Origin: Planococcus sp. (in: firmicutes)
GTDB lineage: Bacteria; Bacillota; Bacilli; Bacillales_A; Planococcaceae
Direction: 5' to 3'
Length of the DNA: 7,479 nt
Assembly (NCBI GenBank): GCA_030147455.1
Contig: JASKZU010000268.1
Span: 1-7,479, forward strand
The notes under the pieces were generated by a model. It was not told the origin of the DNA and ran no database searches. It worked only from the letters and a program-made list of their open reading frames with translations. Both the position numbers and the translations under genes were made by a program. This document shows positions 1-5,541 of this stretch, piece by piece (the first letter of the stretch is position 1; each line of letters opens with the position of its first letter).

Positions 1-145
1 ACACCAAGTGCAGAAAGCTGTGCTCCGACCGCCGAAGGCGACCATCGCAAAAGCCGTTCTCGCGCCAAGGCGCTCGTGACGTCTATTGTTGACGTTTTGC
101 TGTTCAGTTTTCAAGGTTCATGTTTGCTGTCGTTCCTGACGACTC
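1..145 (-). other. Ribosomal RNA operon leader (5' part, runs off the left edge)
   Basis: Read on the minus strand, this stretch follows a strong promoter and carries the motif CCTTGAAAACTGAACA. That motif is typical of the region ahead of 16S (and also 23S) rRNA genes in Bacillales. It also contains several short GC-rich hairpins: ACGTC/GACGT, GCGCC-TT-GGCGC and CGCC-TTC-GGCG. No start of mature 16S rRNA is visible, so the rRNA gene would begin beyond position 1. Seen: motif, hairpins and promoter. Known: rrnA follows the dnaX-recR cluster in Bacillus subtilis. Inferred: this is the 16S leader of an rrn operon. It could instead precede another stable RNA, but I see no tRNA in it. Confidence 0.72.
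101..120 (-). promoter_or_regulatory. boxA-like antitermination element of the rrn leader
   Basis: The minus strand reads TGAACCTTGAAAACTGAACA. It resembles the TCTTTGAAAACT-type boxA found in Bacillus rrn leaders and spacers, where Nus factors bind the nascent RNA to keep RNA polymerase from terminating early. It sits about 25-45 bases after the predicted transcription start, as expected for a leader boxA. The match is by eye to the family pattern. Confidence 0.6.
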
Positions 146-150
146 TTATT

Positions 151-212
151 ATATTAAAGCATGTCTGCAAGAAAGTCAACAGCTTTTATTAATTAAATTA
201 TATTTAAAAACC
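151..212 (-). promoter_or_regulatory. Strong rRNA-type promoter with AT-rich UP element
   Basis: On the minus strand a -35 hexamer TTGACT (174-179) is separated by 17 bases from TAATAT (151-156). An alternative -10, TATAAT, overlaps at 148-153 but would need a 20-base spacer. Upstream of the -35 (about 180-212) the DNA is almost entirely A and T, with A and T tracts like a UP element that contacts the alpha subunit of RNA polymerase. Transcription would start near 143-145, where purines (G, A, G) are available. It drives the rrn leader on the left. Only one clear promoter is visible, whereas many Bacillus rrn operons have two. Confidence 0.72.
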
Positions 213-241
213 TTTCTACTATCTCCCTTATTTTATCCAAG

Positions 242-288
242 AAAAAAAGAAGCTAATCCACCCTTTTAGCTAAGGGTTTTTCAGCTTC
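242..288 (-). terminator. Intrinsic terminator after recR
   Basis: On the minus strand a two-part stem forms. The outer arms are GAAGCT (283-288) and AGCTTC (249-254). The inner arms are ACCCTT and AAGGGT around an AGCTAA loop, with internal bulges between the two helices. A run of seven T residues (242-248) follows directly. It ends the dnaX-yaaK-recR transcript about 85 bases after the recR stop codon and separates it from the rrn promoter. On the plus strand the hairpin is not followed by a T run, so it acts in one direction. Confidence 0.85.
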
Positions 289-373
289 CTTCTATAGATA
301 GAAGTTTTATCCTAATGAACTTTAAAAGTTATAGAGATATCATTAATCAGAATATTTACCATTTACTAATCGT

Positions 374-973
374 TCAGGAAAGTTCCCGTCGGCCTTCTAA
401 TGCCTTAGACAAGGTTACTTCATCCGCATATTCTAAATCTCCGCCTACCGGAAGCCCATGCGCAATACGCGTTGTGCGGATGCCCGATGGACGGACAAGC
501 CTTGAAATATACATGGCGGTTGCTTCACCTTCTATAGTAGGATTGGTCGCCAGAATCAATTCTTTTACTTCTTCATCTTGAAGACGCGTGAGAAGAGATG
601 GAACATTGATATCTTCTGGGCCAATTCCATCCATTGGAGAAATAGCTCCTTGAAGCACATGATACAAACCGGTGTAGTCACGCATTTTCTCCATGGCAAT
701 AACATCTTTAGGATCCTGCACAACACAAATCATGGATCGGTCGCGGCTGGAATCCTGGCAGATCTGACATGGATCCACATCGGTAATATGGCCGCATACT
801 GAACAAAAGCTCAGATTGCGTTTGGCATCGACCAGGGCTTTCGCAAAATCGAGTACCGTGTCTTCTTTCATGCCAAGTACAAAAAACGCCAGACGGGCCG
901 CTGTTTTCGGCCCGATTCCTGGCAGTTTCATAAAACTCTCCATCAATTTTGAAATCGGTTCAGGATAGTGCAT
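374..973 (-). CDS. recR: Recombination mediator protein RecR
   Basis: RecR works with RecO (and RecF) to load RecA onto single-stranded DNA covered by SSB, in gap repair and repair of stalled forks in the cytoplasm. The 199-residue product has the family's usual length and layout. A helix-hairpin-helix with LPGIGPKTAARL is at 17-28. A four-cysteine zinc finger follows (C57, C60, C69, C72). A Toprim domain starts near 81, with VVQDPKDVIAMEK at 84-96 and the signature ATNPTIEGEAT at 142-152. The C-terminal tail has the conserved RIAHGLPVGGDLEYAD. The start ATG is preceded by a near-perfect AGGAGG that includes bases of the yaaK stop codon, and only 13 bases separate the two genes. This suggests translational coupling. 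It is the last gene of the dnaX operon, followed by a terminator. No defects are seen. Confidence 0.97.
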   Translation of the reverse strand: MHYPEPISKLMESFMKLPGIGPKTAARLAFFVLGMKEDTVLDFAKALVDAKRNLSFCSVCGHITDVDPCQICQDSSRDRSMICVVQDPKDVIAMEKMRDYTGLYHVLQGAISPMDGIGPEDINVPSLLTRLQDEEVKELILATNPTIEGEATAMYISRLVRPSGIRTTRIAHGLPVGGDLEYADEVTLSKALEGRRELS

Positions 974-986
974 TATCGCTTACCTC

Positions 987-1307
987 CTAGAACATGCCCG
1001 GGATATTCAAGCCTTTCGTGAATTGACCCATTGTGGAATTCGCATGCTCATCCGCTTTTTTAAACGCTTCGTTTGTTGCTACGATCAATGTATCCTGCAG
1101 CATTTCAACATCTTCCGGATCGACGACTGCCGGATCCAAAGCAATGTCCAATACTTCTTTATGGCCAGAAACCGTCACTTTAACCATTCCGCCGCCTGCA
1201 GTTCCCTCAAACTTCAATGTGCCAAGCTCTTCTTGAGCCTCTGCCATTTGTTTTTGCATTTTCTGCATTTGTTTCATCATGCCTTGCATATTTCCTCCAC
1301 CGCGCAT
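987..1307 (-). CDS. yaaK: YbaB/EbfC family nucleoid-associated protein
   Basis: This is a small (106-residue) DNA-binding protein of the YbaB/EbfC family. Its homodimers bind DNA like tweezers, and its precise role is not settled. The N terminus MRGGGNMQGMMKQMQKMQKQM is a Met/Gln/Lys-rich helix typical of Bacillus YaaK. It is followed by a short beta region containing FEGTAGGGMVKVTVSG, then VDPEDVEMLQD and a C-terminal MGQFTKGLNIPGMF, all family hallmarks. Length matches the family. The start codon has a strong ribosome binding site (GAGGAGG, 7 bases before ATG). The gene lies 29 bases after dnaX and 13 before recR. This dnaX-ybaB-recR order is conserved widely in bacteria and suggests a link to replication and repair. 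Its last codons overlap the recR ribosome binding site. Confidence 0.95.
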   Translation of the reverse strand: MRGGGNMQGMMKQMQKMQKQMAEAQEELGTLKFEGTAGGGMVKVTVSGHKEVLDIALDPAVVDPEDVEMLQDTLIVATNEAFKKADEHANSTMGQFTKGLNIPGMF

Positions 1308-1336
1308 AATTGGTTCCTCCTCAAATTTTGTATTCG

Positions 1337-3073
1337 TTAATCGTCATGAACTTCGACAAAATCCTTGCCGAAGAGCCGCTCCGCTTCTGAAACAAACGGA
1401 TCTTCTTCTTGGCTTGCCCCTTCAGCAGAAAATGGGTTTTCCTCTTGCTCATCAGAACCCTGGTCATCTGCTTCGTTTTTCAAGCCATTGTTGCGGATAA
1501 ACTCTTCACGGATTTTCAGCCAATTGGCATCCGGTACATAAACCGGCGTGTATGCTTTGCCTGTGTACTGCTCAAGCAACTGGCTGAACGCCGCCGCAAA
1601 CGTTTGATTTTCAGAAGCCATTTGGCAATGAATATCATACTTGAATTTTAACACAAAAGCATCCGGGGATGCCGCCACCGGCTCTGCATCATTCAGCAGG
1701 GCTGCATGCGAACGCTGCAGCTGGCCCATTACGGTCGCCCAATTGGTTTTAATCGCCTGGATATCCGGCTTGGTCGCATTTTTCAATACTTCCTGAATGC
1801 GGCCGGTTGGAATCTTGAAGGCACTTTGCACACGCTGACGCTTTTTCTGTTCTGCTTGCGGCGCCGCACTCGCCGCTCCCCCGCCATCTCTCATTTGCTG
1901 CTGCAGCTCACGCACCAACTGCTCAAGGCTTGCCACCTTTGCTTCGAGTTCAGGAGAAGGAGCACTGTTTCCGATTGTCTGGACCGGCGCGTCTGCTTGA
2001 ACCATTTTCAAGAGCGCCGTTTCCATGTAGATTTTTGTATGGTTGGAAAAACGCATTTCCTGCTGGGTTTTCGTCAACACTTCGATCCAGTTGTAAAGTG
2101 TAGCTGCCTCAAATTGCTTGGCCAGTTCTTCAAAACGGGGTTCGAAAGCCGCAAGCTCCAGCATGTCCTGCAATGCCGGCGCCGTTTGAATCAGCAATAA
2201 ATCACGGAAAAACGTGATAAAGTCTTCAACTAGACGTACCGGGTCTTTTCCGTCGCGCACCAATTGTTCCAACAATGTAAGCGCTTGGCCGATGTCTTTT
2301 TCGATCAGCGCTTCCGCAATCCCATAAAACATATCCTGGCTGATTGATCCTGTGACCAGCAGGGCATCTTCCAGCGTCATTTCATCGCCGCTGAACGAGA
2401 CTACCTGATCCAGCAAACTGAGGGCATCGCGCATTCCGCCTGCCGCTGCCTGTGCAATCACTTTCAGGACTTGTTCATTATATGGAATTTCAGCATCGTT
2501 CAATATAGTAATCATGCGTGCCACAATATCCACTTGCGTGTGGGATTTAAAGTCAAAGCGCTGGCAGCGGGATATGATCGTCAGCGGCAATTTATGCGGC
2601 TCTGTCGTCGCCAAAATAAAGACGACATGTTCGGGTGGTTCTTCCAATGTTTTAAGCAGCGCATTAAATGCGCTGTTCGATAACATATGCACTTCATCAA
2701 TGATATAAACCTTGAACCGGGAATTGGCTGGAGAAAAACGGACTTTTTCGATAATGTCGCGCATTTCTTCGACGCGGGAATTGGATGCCGCATCAAATTC
2801 GATGACATCGGTATTCGATCCTTCATCGATGCTTCGGCACGAAGAGCATTCGTTGCATGGTTCTGCTGCAGGCGCCTGCTCGCAGTTCAGCGCCTTGGCG
2901 AATATTTTCGCCGCACTCGTCTTTCCGGTTCCACGGGGGCCCGAGAATAAATAGGCATGGGTGGTTTTATCATAAAGGAGAGCATTCTGAAGGGTTTGTT
3001 TGACATGCGTCTGGCCGGTCATTTCCGAGAAATTCCGCGGTCTGTACACACGGTAAAAAGCTTGATACGCCAC
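1337..3073 (-). CDS. dnaX: DNA polymerase III subunit gamma/tau
   Basis: DnaX is the AAA+ motor of the clamp loader and the organiser of the replicative polymerase. I start it at the GTG at 3073, giving 578 residues that begin MAYQAFYRVYRPRNF as in other Bacillales DnaX, with AAAAGGGGAG six bases upstream. A longer reading from an ATG at 3115 is in frame, but that ATG lies inside the -10 box. Visible motifs are Walker A GPRGTGKT (45-52); zinc-binding cysteines C64, C73, C76 and C79; Walker B IIDEVH (124-129); sensor 1 LATTEP (154-159); SRC with the arginine finger R169; and sensor 2 GGMRDAL (212-218). The rest holds the collar domain, a Q/E-rich coiled stretch (about 370-400), an Ala/Gln/Lys linker and an acidic C-terminal tail. 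It is slightly longer than B. subtilis DnaX. It is the first gene of the operon with yaaK and recR. Confidence 0.97.
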   Translation of the reverse strand: MAYQAFYRVYRPRNFSEMTGQTHVKQTLQNALLYDKTTHAYLFSGPRGTGKTSAAKIFAKALNCEQAPAAEPCNECSSCRSIDEGSNTDVIEFDAASNSRVEEMRDIIEKVRFSPANSRFKVYIIDEVHMLSNSAFNALLKTLEEPPEHVVFILATTEPHKLPLTIISRCQRFDFKSHTQVDIVARMITILNDAEIPYNEQVLKVIAQAAAGGMRDALSLLDQVVSFSGDEMTLEDALLVTGSISQDMFYGIAEALIEKDIGQALTLLEQLVRDGKDPVRLVEDFITFFRDLLLIQTAPALQDMLELAAFEPRFEELAKQFEAATLYNWIEVLTKTQQEMRFSNHTKIYMETALLKMVQADAPVQTIGNSAPSPELEAKVASLEQLVRELQQQMRDGGGAASAAPQAEQKKRQRVQSAFKIPTGRIQEVLKNATKPDIQAIKTNWATVMGQLQRSHAALLNDAEPVAASPDAFVLKFKYDIHCQMASENQTFAAAFSQLLEQYTGKAYTPVYVPDANWLKIREEFIRNNGLKNEADDQGSDEQEENPFSAEGASQEEDPFVSEAERLFGKDFVEVHDD

Positions 3074-3079
3074 CTTGTT

Positions 3080-3088
3080 CTCCCCTTT
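3080..3088 (-). promoter_or_regulatory. Ribosome binding site that fixes the dnaX GTG start
   Basis: The minus strand reads AAAGGGGAG followed by AACAAG and then GTG at 3073. Good spacing and strength support GTG as the start, while no comparable site precedes the ATG at 3115. A promoter -10 box overlaps that ATG. Confidence 0.85.
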
Positions 3089-3113
3089 TAAAAAGTCTTT
3101 ATTCCGTCCTTCC

Positions 3114-3143
3114 ATTATACCATAAAAAGACCTTGTTCCCGAA
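3114..3143 (-). promoter_or_regulatory. Extended -10 promoter for dnaX-yaaK-recR
   Basis: The minus strand has TGGTATAAT (3114-3122), a perfect -10 hexamer with the TGn extension. The -35 region is weak: the best is TTCGGG at 3138-3143 with an 18-base spacer. Transcription would start near 3105-3108, about 35 bases before the dnaX GTG. It lies just downstream of the SRP RNA terminator, so dnaX has its own promoter and does not depend on readthrough. Confidence 0.72.
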
Positions 3144-3175
3144 TCATTTCACGGGGCAATCTGCTCCCCAGACAG

Positions 3176-3207
3176 AAAAAAACCTGCCCGCAGATTGCGG
3201 ACAGGTT
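3176..3207 (-). terminator. Intrinsic terminator of the SRP RNA gene
   Basis: On the minus strand AACCTGTCCGCA pairs with TGCGGGCAGGTT across a three-base ATC loop. This is a 12-pair stem with one G-T wobble, and the stem's last two T residues continue into a T run at 3176-3182. It lies just after the 3' end of the SRP RNA and before the dnaX promoter. Confidence 0.92.
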
Positions 3208-3223
3208 GGGAATATTTAAGTTT

Positions 3224-3495
3224 TTGCCGTGCACCTTTCTTCGACTGCTGCACACAAGCGTTACCCATGTCGTTGGCTCGATCTAGGCGACCCCGCGGCA
3301 CATAAGAAGGACCACTTAATGCTGCTTCCTTCCGGACCTGACATGGTTCATGGGTTCTCATTGCGCAGGACCCAGATGTCAACACTACGTGCATGAGGCA
3401 GACCTTGCATACAAACAGCCTCAGAAAGGAATTCAGTCCTGCTAGAGCGGATTGCAGGTTACAGGACACCGCTACCTTCCCACCTAGCACGGCAT
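3224..3495 (-). ncRNA. ffs: Signal recognition particle RNA, large Bacillus type (6S-like/scRNA)
   Basis: This is the RNA scaffold of the signal recognition particle, which with Ffh targets nascent membrane and secreted proteins to FtsY and the Sec translocon. About 270 bases long, it is the Bacillus form with an Alu domain rather than the short E. coli form. On the minus strand the 5' end (GCCGTGC) pairs with the 3' end (GCACGGC), closing the molecule. The Alu-type TGTAAC motif lies at 3458-3463. The Ffh-binding domain GTCAGGTCCGGAAGGAAGCA, with its GGAA tetraloop, lies at about 3323-3342. Exact ends are approximate because the mature RNA is processed in B. subtilis. Its place just upstream of dnaX is the usual one in Bacillales. 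An open reading frame crossing it on the same strand is a chance product. Confidence 0.96.
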
Positions 3496-3500
3496 TTACT

Positions 3501-3529
3501 AGTATACGGATTACTGAAGGAAAAATCAA
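3501..3529 (-). promoter_or_regulatory. Promoter of the SRP RNA gene
   Basis: On the minus strand TTGATT (3524-3529) and TATACT (3501-3506) are separated by exactly 17 bases. The -10 box ends six bases before the predicted RNA 5' end near 3494, so it fits initiation at the SRP RNA. It lies only a few bases after the terminator of the lipoprotein gene. Confidence 0.82.
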
Positions 3530-3536
3530 ACATAAA

Positions 3537-3573
3537 GTAAAACAAGCCTCCACCACATTGGCAGAGGCTTGTT
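3537..3573 (-). terminator. Intrinsic terminator after the substrate-binding protein gene
   Basis: On the minus strand AACAAGCCTC (3564-3573) and GAGGCTTGTT (3541-3550) form a perfect 10-pair stem around a 13-base loop, followed by TTTTA and more T-rich sequence. It begins three bases after the stop codon of the upstream gene. The T run is modest, so some readthrough into the SRP RNA gene is possible. Confidence 0.8.
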
Positions 3574-3576
3574 ATG

Positions 3577-5196
3577 TTATTGCTGGATGCTAACATCCTT
3601 CAATTGATAGATTCCTGAAGTATCGATAGAGAATCCAGTTACGTTATCGGATACGCCATTCAAATACTCTGTATGGACAAGGAATGCCATCGGTGCGTCA
3701 TCTGTTAGAAGTTGTGCAACTTCTGCATAGATTTCTTCACGTTTTGCCGTATCGGCCTCTCTGCGCCCTTCTTCAAGAAGTTCATCGACTTCTGCATTCT
3801 CATAGAAAGAACGGTTGCCGGGGTTCCCTTTTTGTGAAGAATGGAACAATGCATACATGCCATAGTCAGCATCGCCAGTCGGGTTGGACCAGCCAAGGAT
3901 GAACATGTCATGCTCGCCCGCTGCTGTCTGGTCTAGGTAAGCACCAAATTCCATCACGTTGATCGATACGTCAATGTTCAATTCAGCCAAAGCTTCTTGA
4001 ACCAAAACAGCGATCGATTGACGCTGCGGGTTGTCATTTGTCCAGATAGACGTTGTAAATCCGTCCGTCATGCCTGCTTCTTCAATCAATTCACGCGCTC
4101 TGTCCATGTCGAATTCCACTGCATCGATATCATCTGAATAACCGAAAATTCCTGGTGCAAGCGGACCGTTCGCAGGGATCGCAAATTCATCGTAGACGCC
4201 TTCAATGATGGCTTGGCGATCGATTGCATACGAAATTGCCTGGCGCACTAATGGATCATCAAAAGGTTCTTTTTCTGTGTTAAAGCCAAGGTAAGCCAAG
4301 CTCGAAGATGGCGTCTGCAAAACTGAGGCAGAACCTGAGTTATTGATGCGCTCTACTTCGTTCGGCTGAACTGGATCAATAATGTGGACGTTGCCAGTTT
4401 CAAGATCTGCTGCACGCACTTGCGAATCCGGTACAACGCGGAAAGCAACAGAGTCAACATTTACCGGCTCATTCCAATAGTTTTCGTTTTTCACAAGCTT
4501 GATTTCAGTTCCTGCGTTCCAAGAATCAAATTCAAAATACCCTGTGCCTACCGGGTTTTCCGAAACGACTGAACCTGGATCTGCTCCACCTTCTAATGCT
4601 TCATAGTCTTCTGCGATAGAAGCAGGAGAAATCATGCCGCCGCCATTATGGGACAAGTGGGCAAGCAATGGAGAAAATGGATATTCTGTTTTGATTTCGA
4701 CTTCATATTCGTCGATTGCATTTACTTCCGTAACCATTTCGTATAGGAAGAAACGCGGAGATGCCACTTCTTCGTCACGGATACGGTCCAAGTTCGCTTT
4801 TACCGCTTCTGCGTTAAAAGCTTCCCCATCATGGAACGATATGCCTTCGCGCAATTGGAACGTCCATGTAGTTTCATCTACTTGCTCCCAAGTTTCAGCA
4901 AGTCCAGGAACGATCTCGTTGTTTTCATCACGATTAACCAATGTTTCAAAGATGTTTTCCTGTACGACTGAAGATGGTACATCGTTCGATCCATGTGGAT
5001 CCAGTGATGAAGCATCAGACATAACCGCAATTACCAAATCGCCGCCTGCTACCGCTTCTTGTTCCGGAGCGTCTCCGCCTTCAGAACCGCCCGTTCCTTC
5101 TGTCTCGTCTCCGCCGCCCCCAGCACATGCAGCTAGAACCATGGCCAACATCAGCACCATGAGAAAAGCCCAGAGCGACCTTTTAGATTTCGTCAT
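3577..5196 (-). CDS. ABC transporter substrate-binding lipoprotein, family 5 (peptide/nickel/glutathione type)
   Basis: This extracytoplasmic receptor captures a ligand and hands it to the membrane permeases. I start it at the ATG at 5196, preceded by AGGGGGGAAA seven bases from the start. An in-frame ATG 14 codons upstream has no such site and would spoil the signal peptide. The 539-residue product has a lysine-rich N terminus (TKSKR), a hydrophobic segment (8-22) and the lipobox LAAC with lipidated Cys24. A Gly/Glu-rich flexible linker follows (25-52), then a full SBP_bac_5 domain from about 53. Family features include SSLDPH (63-68), the AETW..TWTFQLREGISFHDGE signature (100-125), NPVGTGYFEF and VRQAISYAIDRQAI. 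It resembles proteins annotated as dipeptide- or glutathione-binding (DppA/GsiB-like), but the ligand cannot be read from the sequence. It is transcribed away from the permease genes at 5542-7408, which probably encode its partners. Confidence 0.92.
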   Translation of the reverse strand: MTKSKRSLWAFLMVLMLAMVLAACAGGGGDETEGTGGSEGGDAPEQEAVAGGDLVIAVMSDASSLDPHGSNDVPSSVVQENIFETLVNRDENNEIVPGLAETWEQVDETTWTFQLREGISFHDGEAFNAEAVKANLDRIRDEEVASPRFFLYEMVTEVNAIDEYEVEIKTEYPFSPLLAHLSHNGGGMISPASIAEDYEALEGGADPGSVVSENPVGTGYFEFDSWNAGTEIKLVKNENYWNEPVNVDSVAFRVVPDSQVRAADLETGNVHIIDPVQPNEVERINNSGSASVLQTPSSSLAYLGFNTEKEPFDDPLVRQAISYAIDRQAIIEGVYDEFAIPANGPLAPGIFGYSDDIDAVEFDMDRARELIEEAGMTDGFTTSIWTNDNPQRQSIAVLVQEALAELNIDVSINVMEFGAYLDQTAAGEHDMFILGWSNPTGDADYGMYALFHSSQKGNPGNRSFYENAEVDELLEEGRREADTAKREEIYAEVAQLLTDDAPMAFLVHTEYLNGVSDNVTGFSIDTSGIYQLKDVSIQQ

Positions 5197-5238
5197 CTTG
5201 TTTCCCCCCTGCTTATGATAGTTGAAGAATACTACCAA

Positions 5239-5253
5239 AGAACATAATATTCT
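5239..5253. repeat. 15-bp imperfect dyad in the lipoprotein gene leader
   Basis: The plus strand reads AGAACATAATATTCT, which is symmetric except for one pair and the centre. It overlaps the predicted transcription start of the substrate-binding protein gene, a usual place for a repressor site. Its function is unknown, and AT-rich DNA makes chance dyads common. Confidence 0.35.
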
Positions 5254-5259
5254 GACAAC

Positions 5260-5288
5260 AATATATCATACGTCCCTAGGGCAGACAA
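5260..5288 (-). promoter_or_regulatory. Promoter of the substrate-binding protein gene
   Basis: On the minus strand TTGTCT (5283-5288) is followed after exactly 17 bases by TATATT (5260-5265). Transcription would start near 5253, giving a leader of about 57 bases. The spacer contains a perfect palindrome CCCTAGGG (5274-5281), which could be part of an operator. Confidence 0.62.
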
Positions 5289-5345
5289 GGTAAAAAATAT
5301 TATCTAAATATATATTCATGGTAATAAATCCCTATTTACCTATAT

Positions 5346-5376
5346 GACTATAGTTTAGTCGACGGACTCATAGTTT
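5346..5376. repeat. Direct repeat GACT(C)ATAGTTT with internal dyads
   Basis: GACTATAGTTT (5346-5356) and GACTCATAGTTT (5365-5376) are two copies about two helical turns apart. The first copy also forms a dyad GACTA-tagtt-TAGTC (5346-5360), and AGTC-gacg-GACT (5357-5368) adds another. A further ATAGTTT occurs at 5403-5409. The cluster sits midway between the divergent genes, so it could be a regulator-binding array. No known binding-site consensus is recognised. Confidence 0.4.
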
Positions 5377-5506
5377 CGGCAAATCGTTTTCGTTATATTT
5401 ATATAGTTTTTAATTTATTGCATTTACATGACAACTATTTCACATATTACAGATCGCCTATCATTTTTTTTTAGAATCGGATAAACTTATAAAAACCAAA
5501 AATATA

Positions 5507-5521
5507 ACAATTTAGAATTGT
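5507..5521. promoter_or_regulatory. Perfect 15-bp dyad upstream of the permease operon (possible operator)
   Basis: The sequence ACAATT-TAG-AATTGT has six-base arms that are exact inverted repeats. It overlaps the end of a -10-like TATAAC (5503-5508) and lies just ahead of the ribosome binding site (AAAGGGG, about 5526-5532). A protein bound here could block transcription or early elongation. The regulator is unknown. The sequence does not match the Fur, Zur, PerR or CodY patterns I know. Confidence 0.4.
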
Positions 5522-5541
5522 GAAAAAAGGGGTGTTTTTGA

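Larger units (their letters stand above)
5197..5541. other. Divergent intergenic regulatory region between lipoprotein and permease genes
   Basis: This 345-base AT-rich gap has no convincing gene. Its left end holds the lipoprotein gene's promoter and 5' leader. Its middle and right parts contain short dyads and direct repeats (annotated separately). For the rightward permease operon I see several -10-like boxes (TATATT near 5394, TATAAA at 5488, TATAAC at 5503) but none with a good -35 at proper spacing. Its promoter is therefore not settled and may need an activator. The permease ribosome binding site AAAGGGGTG lies just before 5542. Confidence 0.7.

Noticed and set aside
315..581. 88-codon open frame on the plus strand overlapping the recR end
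   Set aside because: Most of it is antisense to recR, and no ribosome binding site or family resemblance is seen.
1836..1850. Possible programmed frameshift site (G AAA AAG in frame) in dnaX, as in the E. coli gamma subunit
   Set aside because: The run is one A short of the E. coli A AAA AAG site, the -1 frame stays open for about 30 codons instead of stopping at once, and no clear downstream hairpin is seen. B. subtilis is not known to need such a product.
1706..2200. 164-codon open frame on the plus strand inside dnaX
   Set aside because: It is antisense to a conserved domain of dnaX, its composition is odd (many Arg, His, Leu, Cys), and it lacks a convincing ribosome binding site.
3149..3556. 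135-codon open frame on the minus strand
   Set aside because: It lies over the SRP RNA gene, its promoter and its terminator, and its translation resembles no family I know. It is a shadow of the RNA gene.
4634..5218. 194-codon open frame on the plus strand opposite the lipoprotein gene
   Set aside because: It is a Ser/Thr/Pro-rich antisense shadow of the substrate-binding protein gene. It arises from the codon pattern of the real gene.
5320..5340. Dyad GGTAA-N11-TTACC
   Set aside because: The arms are short, the interior is asymmetric and the DNA is AT-rich, so it could easily be chance.
5375..5400. Catabolite-repression (cre)-like sequence on the minus strand (CGAAAACG)
   Set aside because: Only half of the site fits. 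The second half lacks the expected C at its position, so a CcpA site is not supported.
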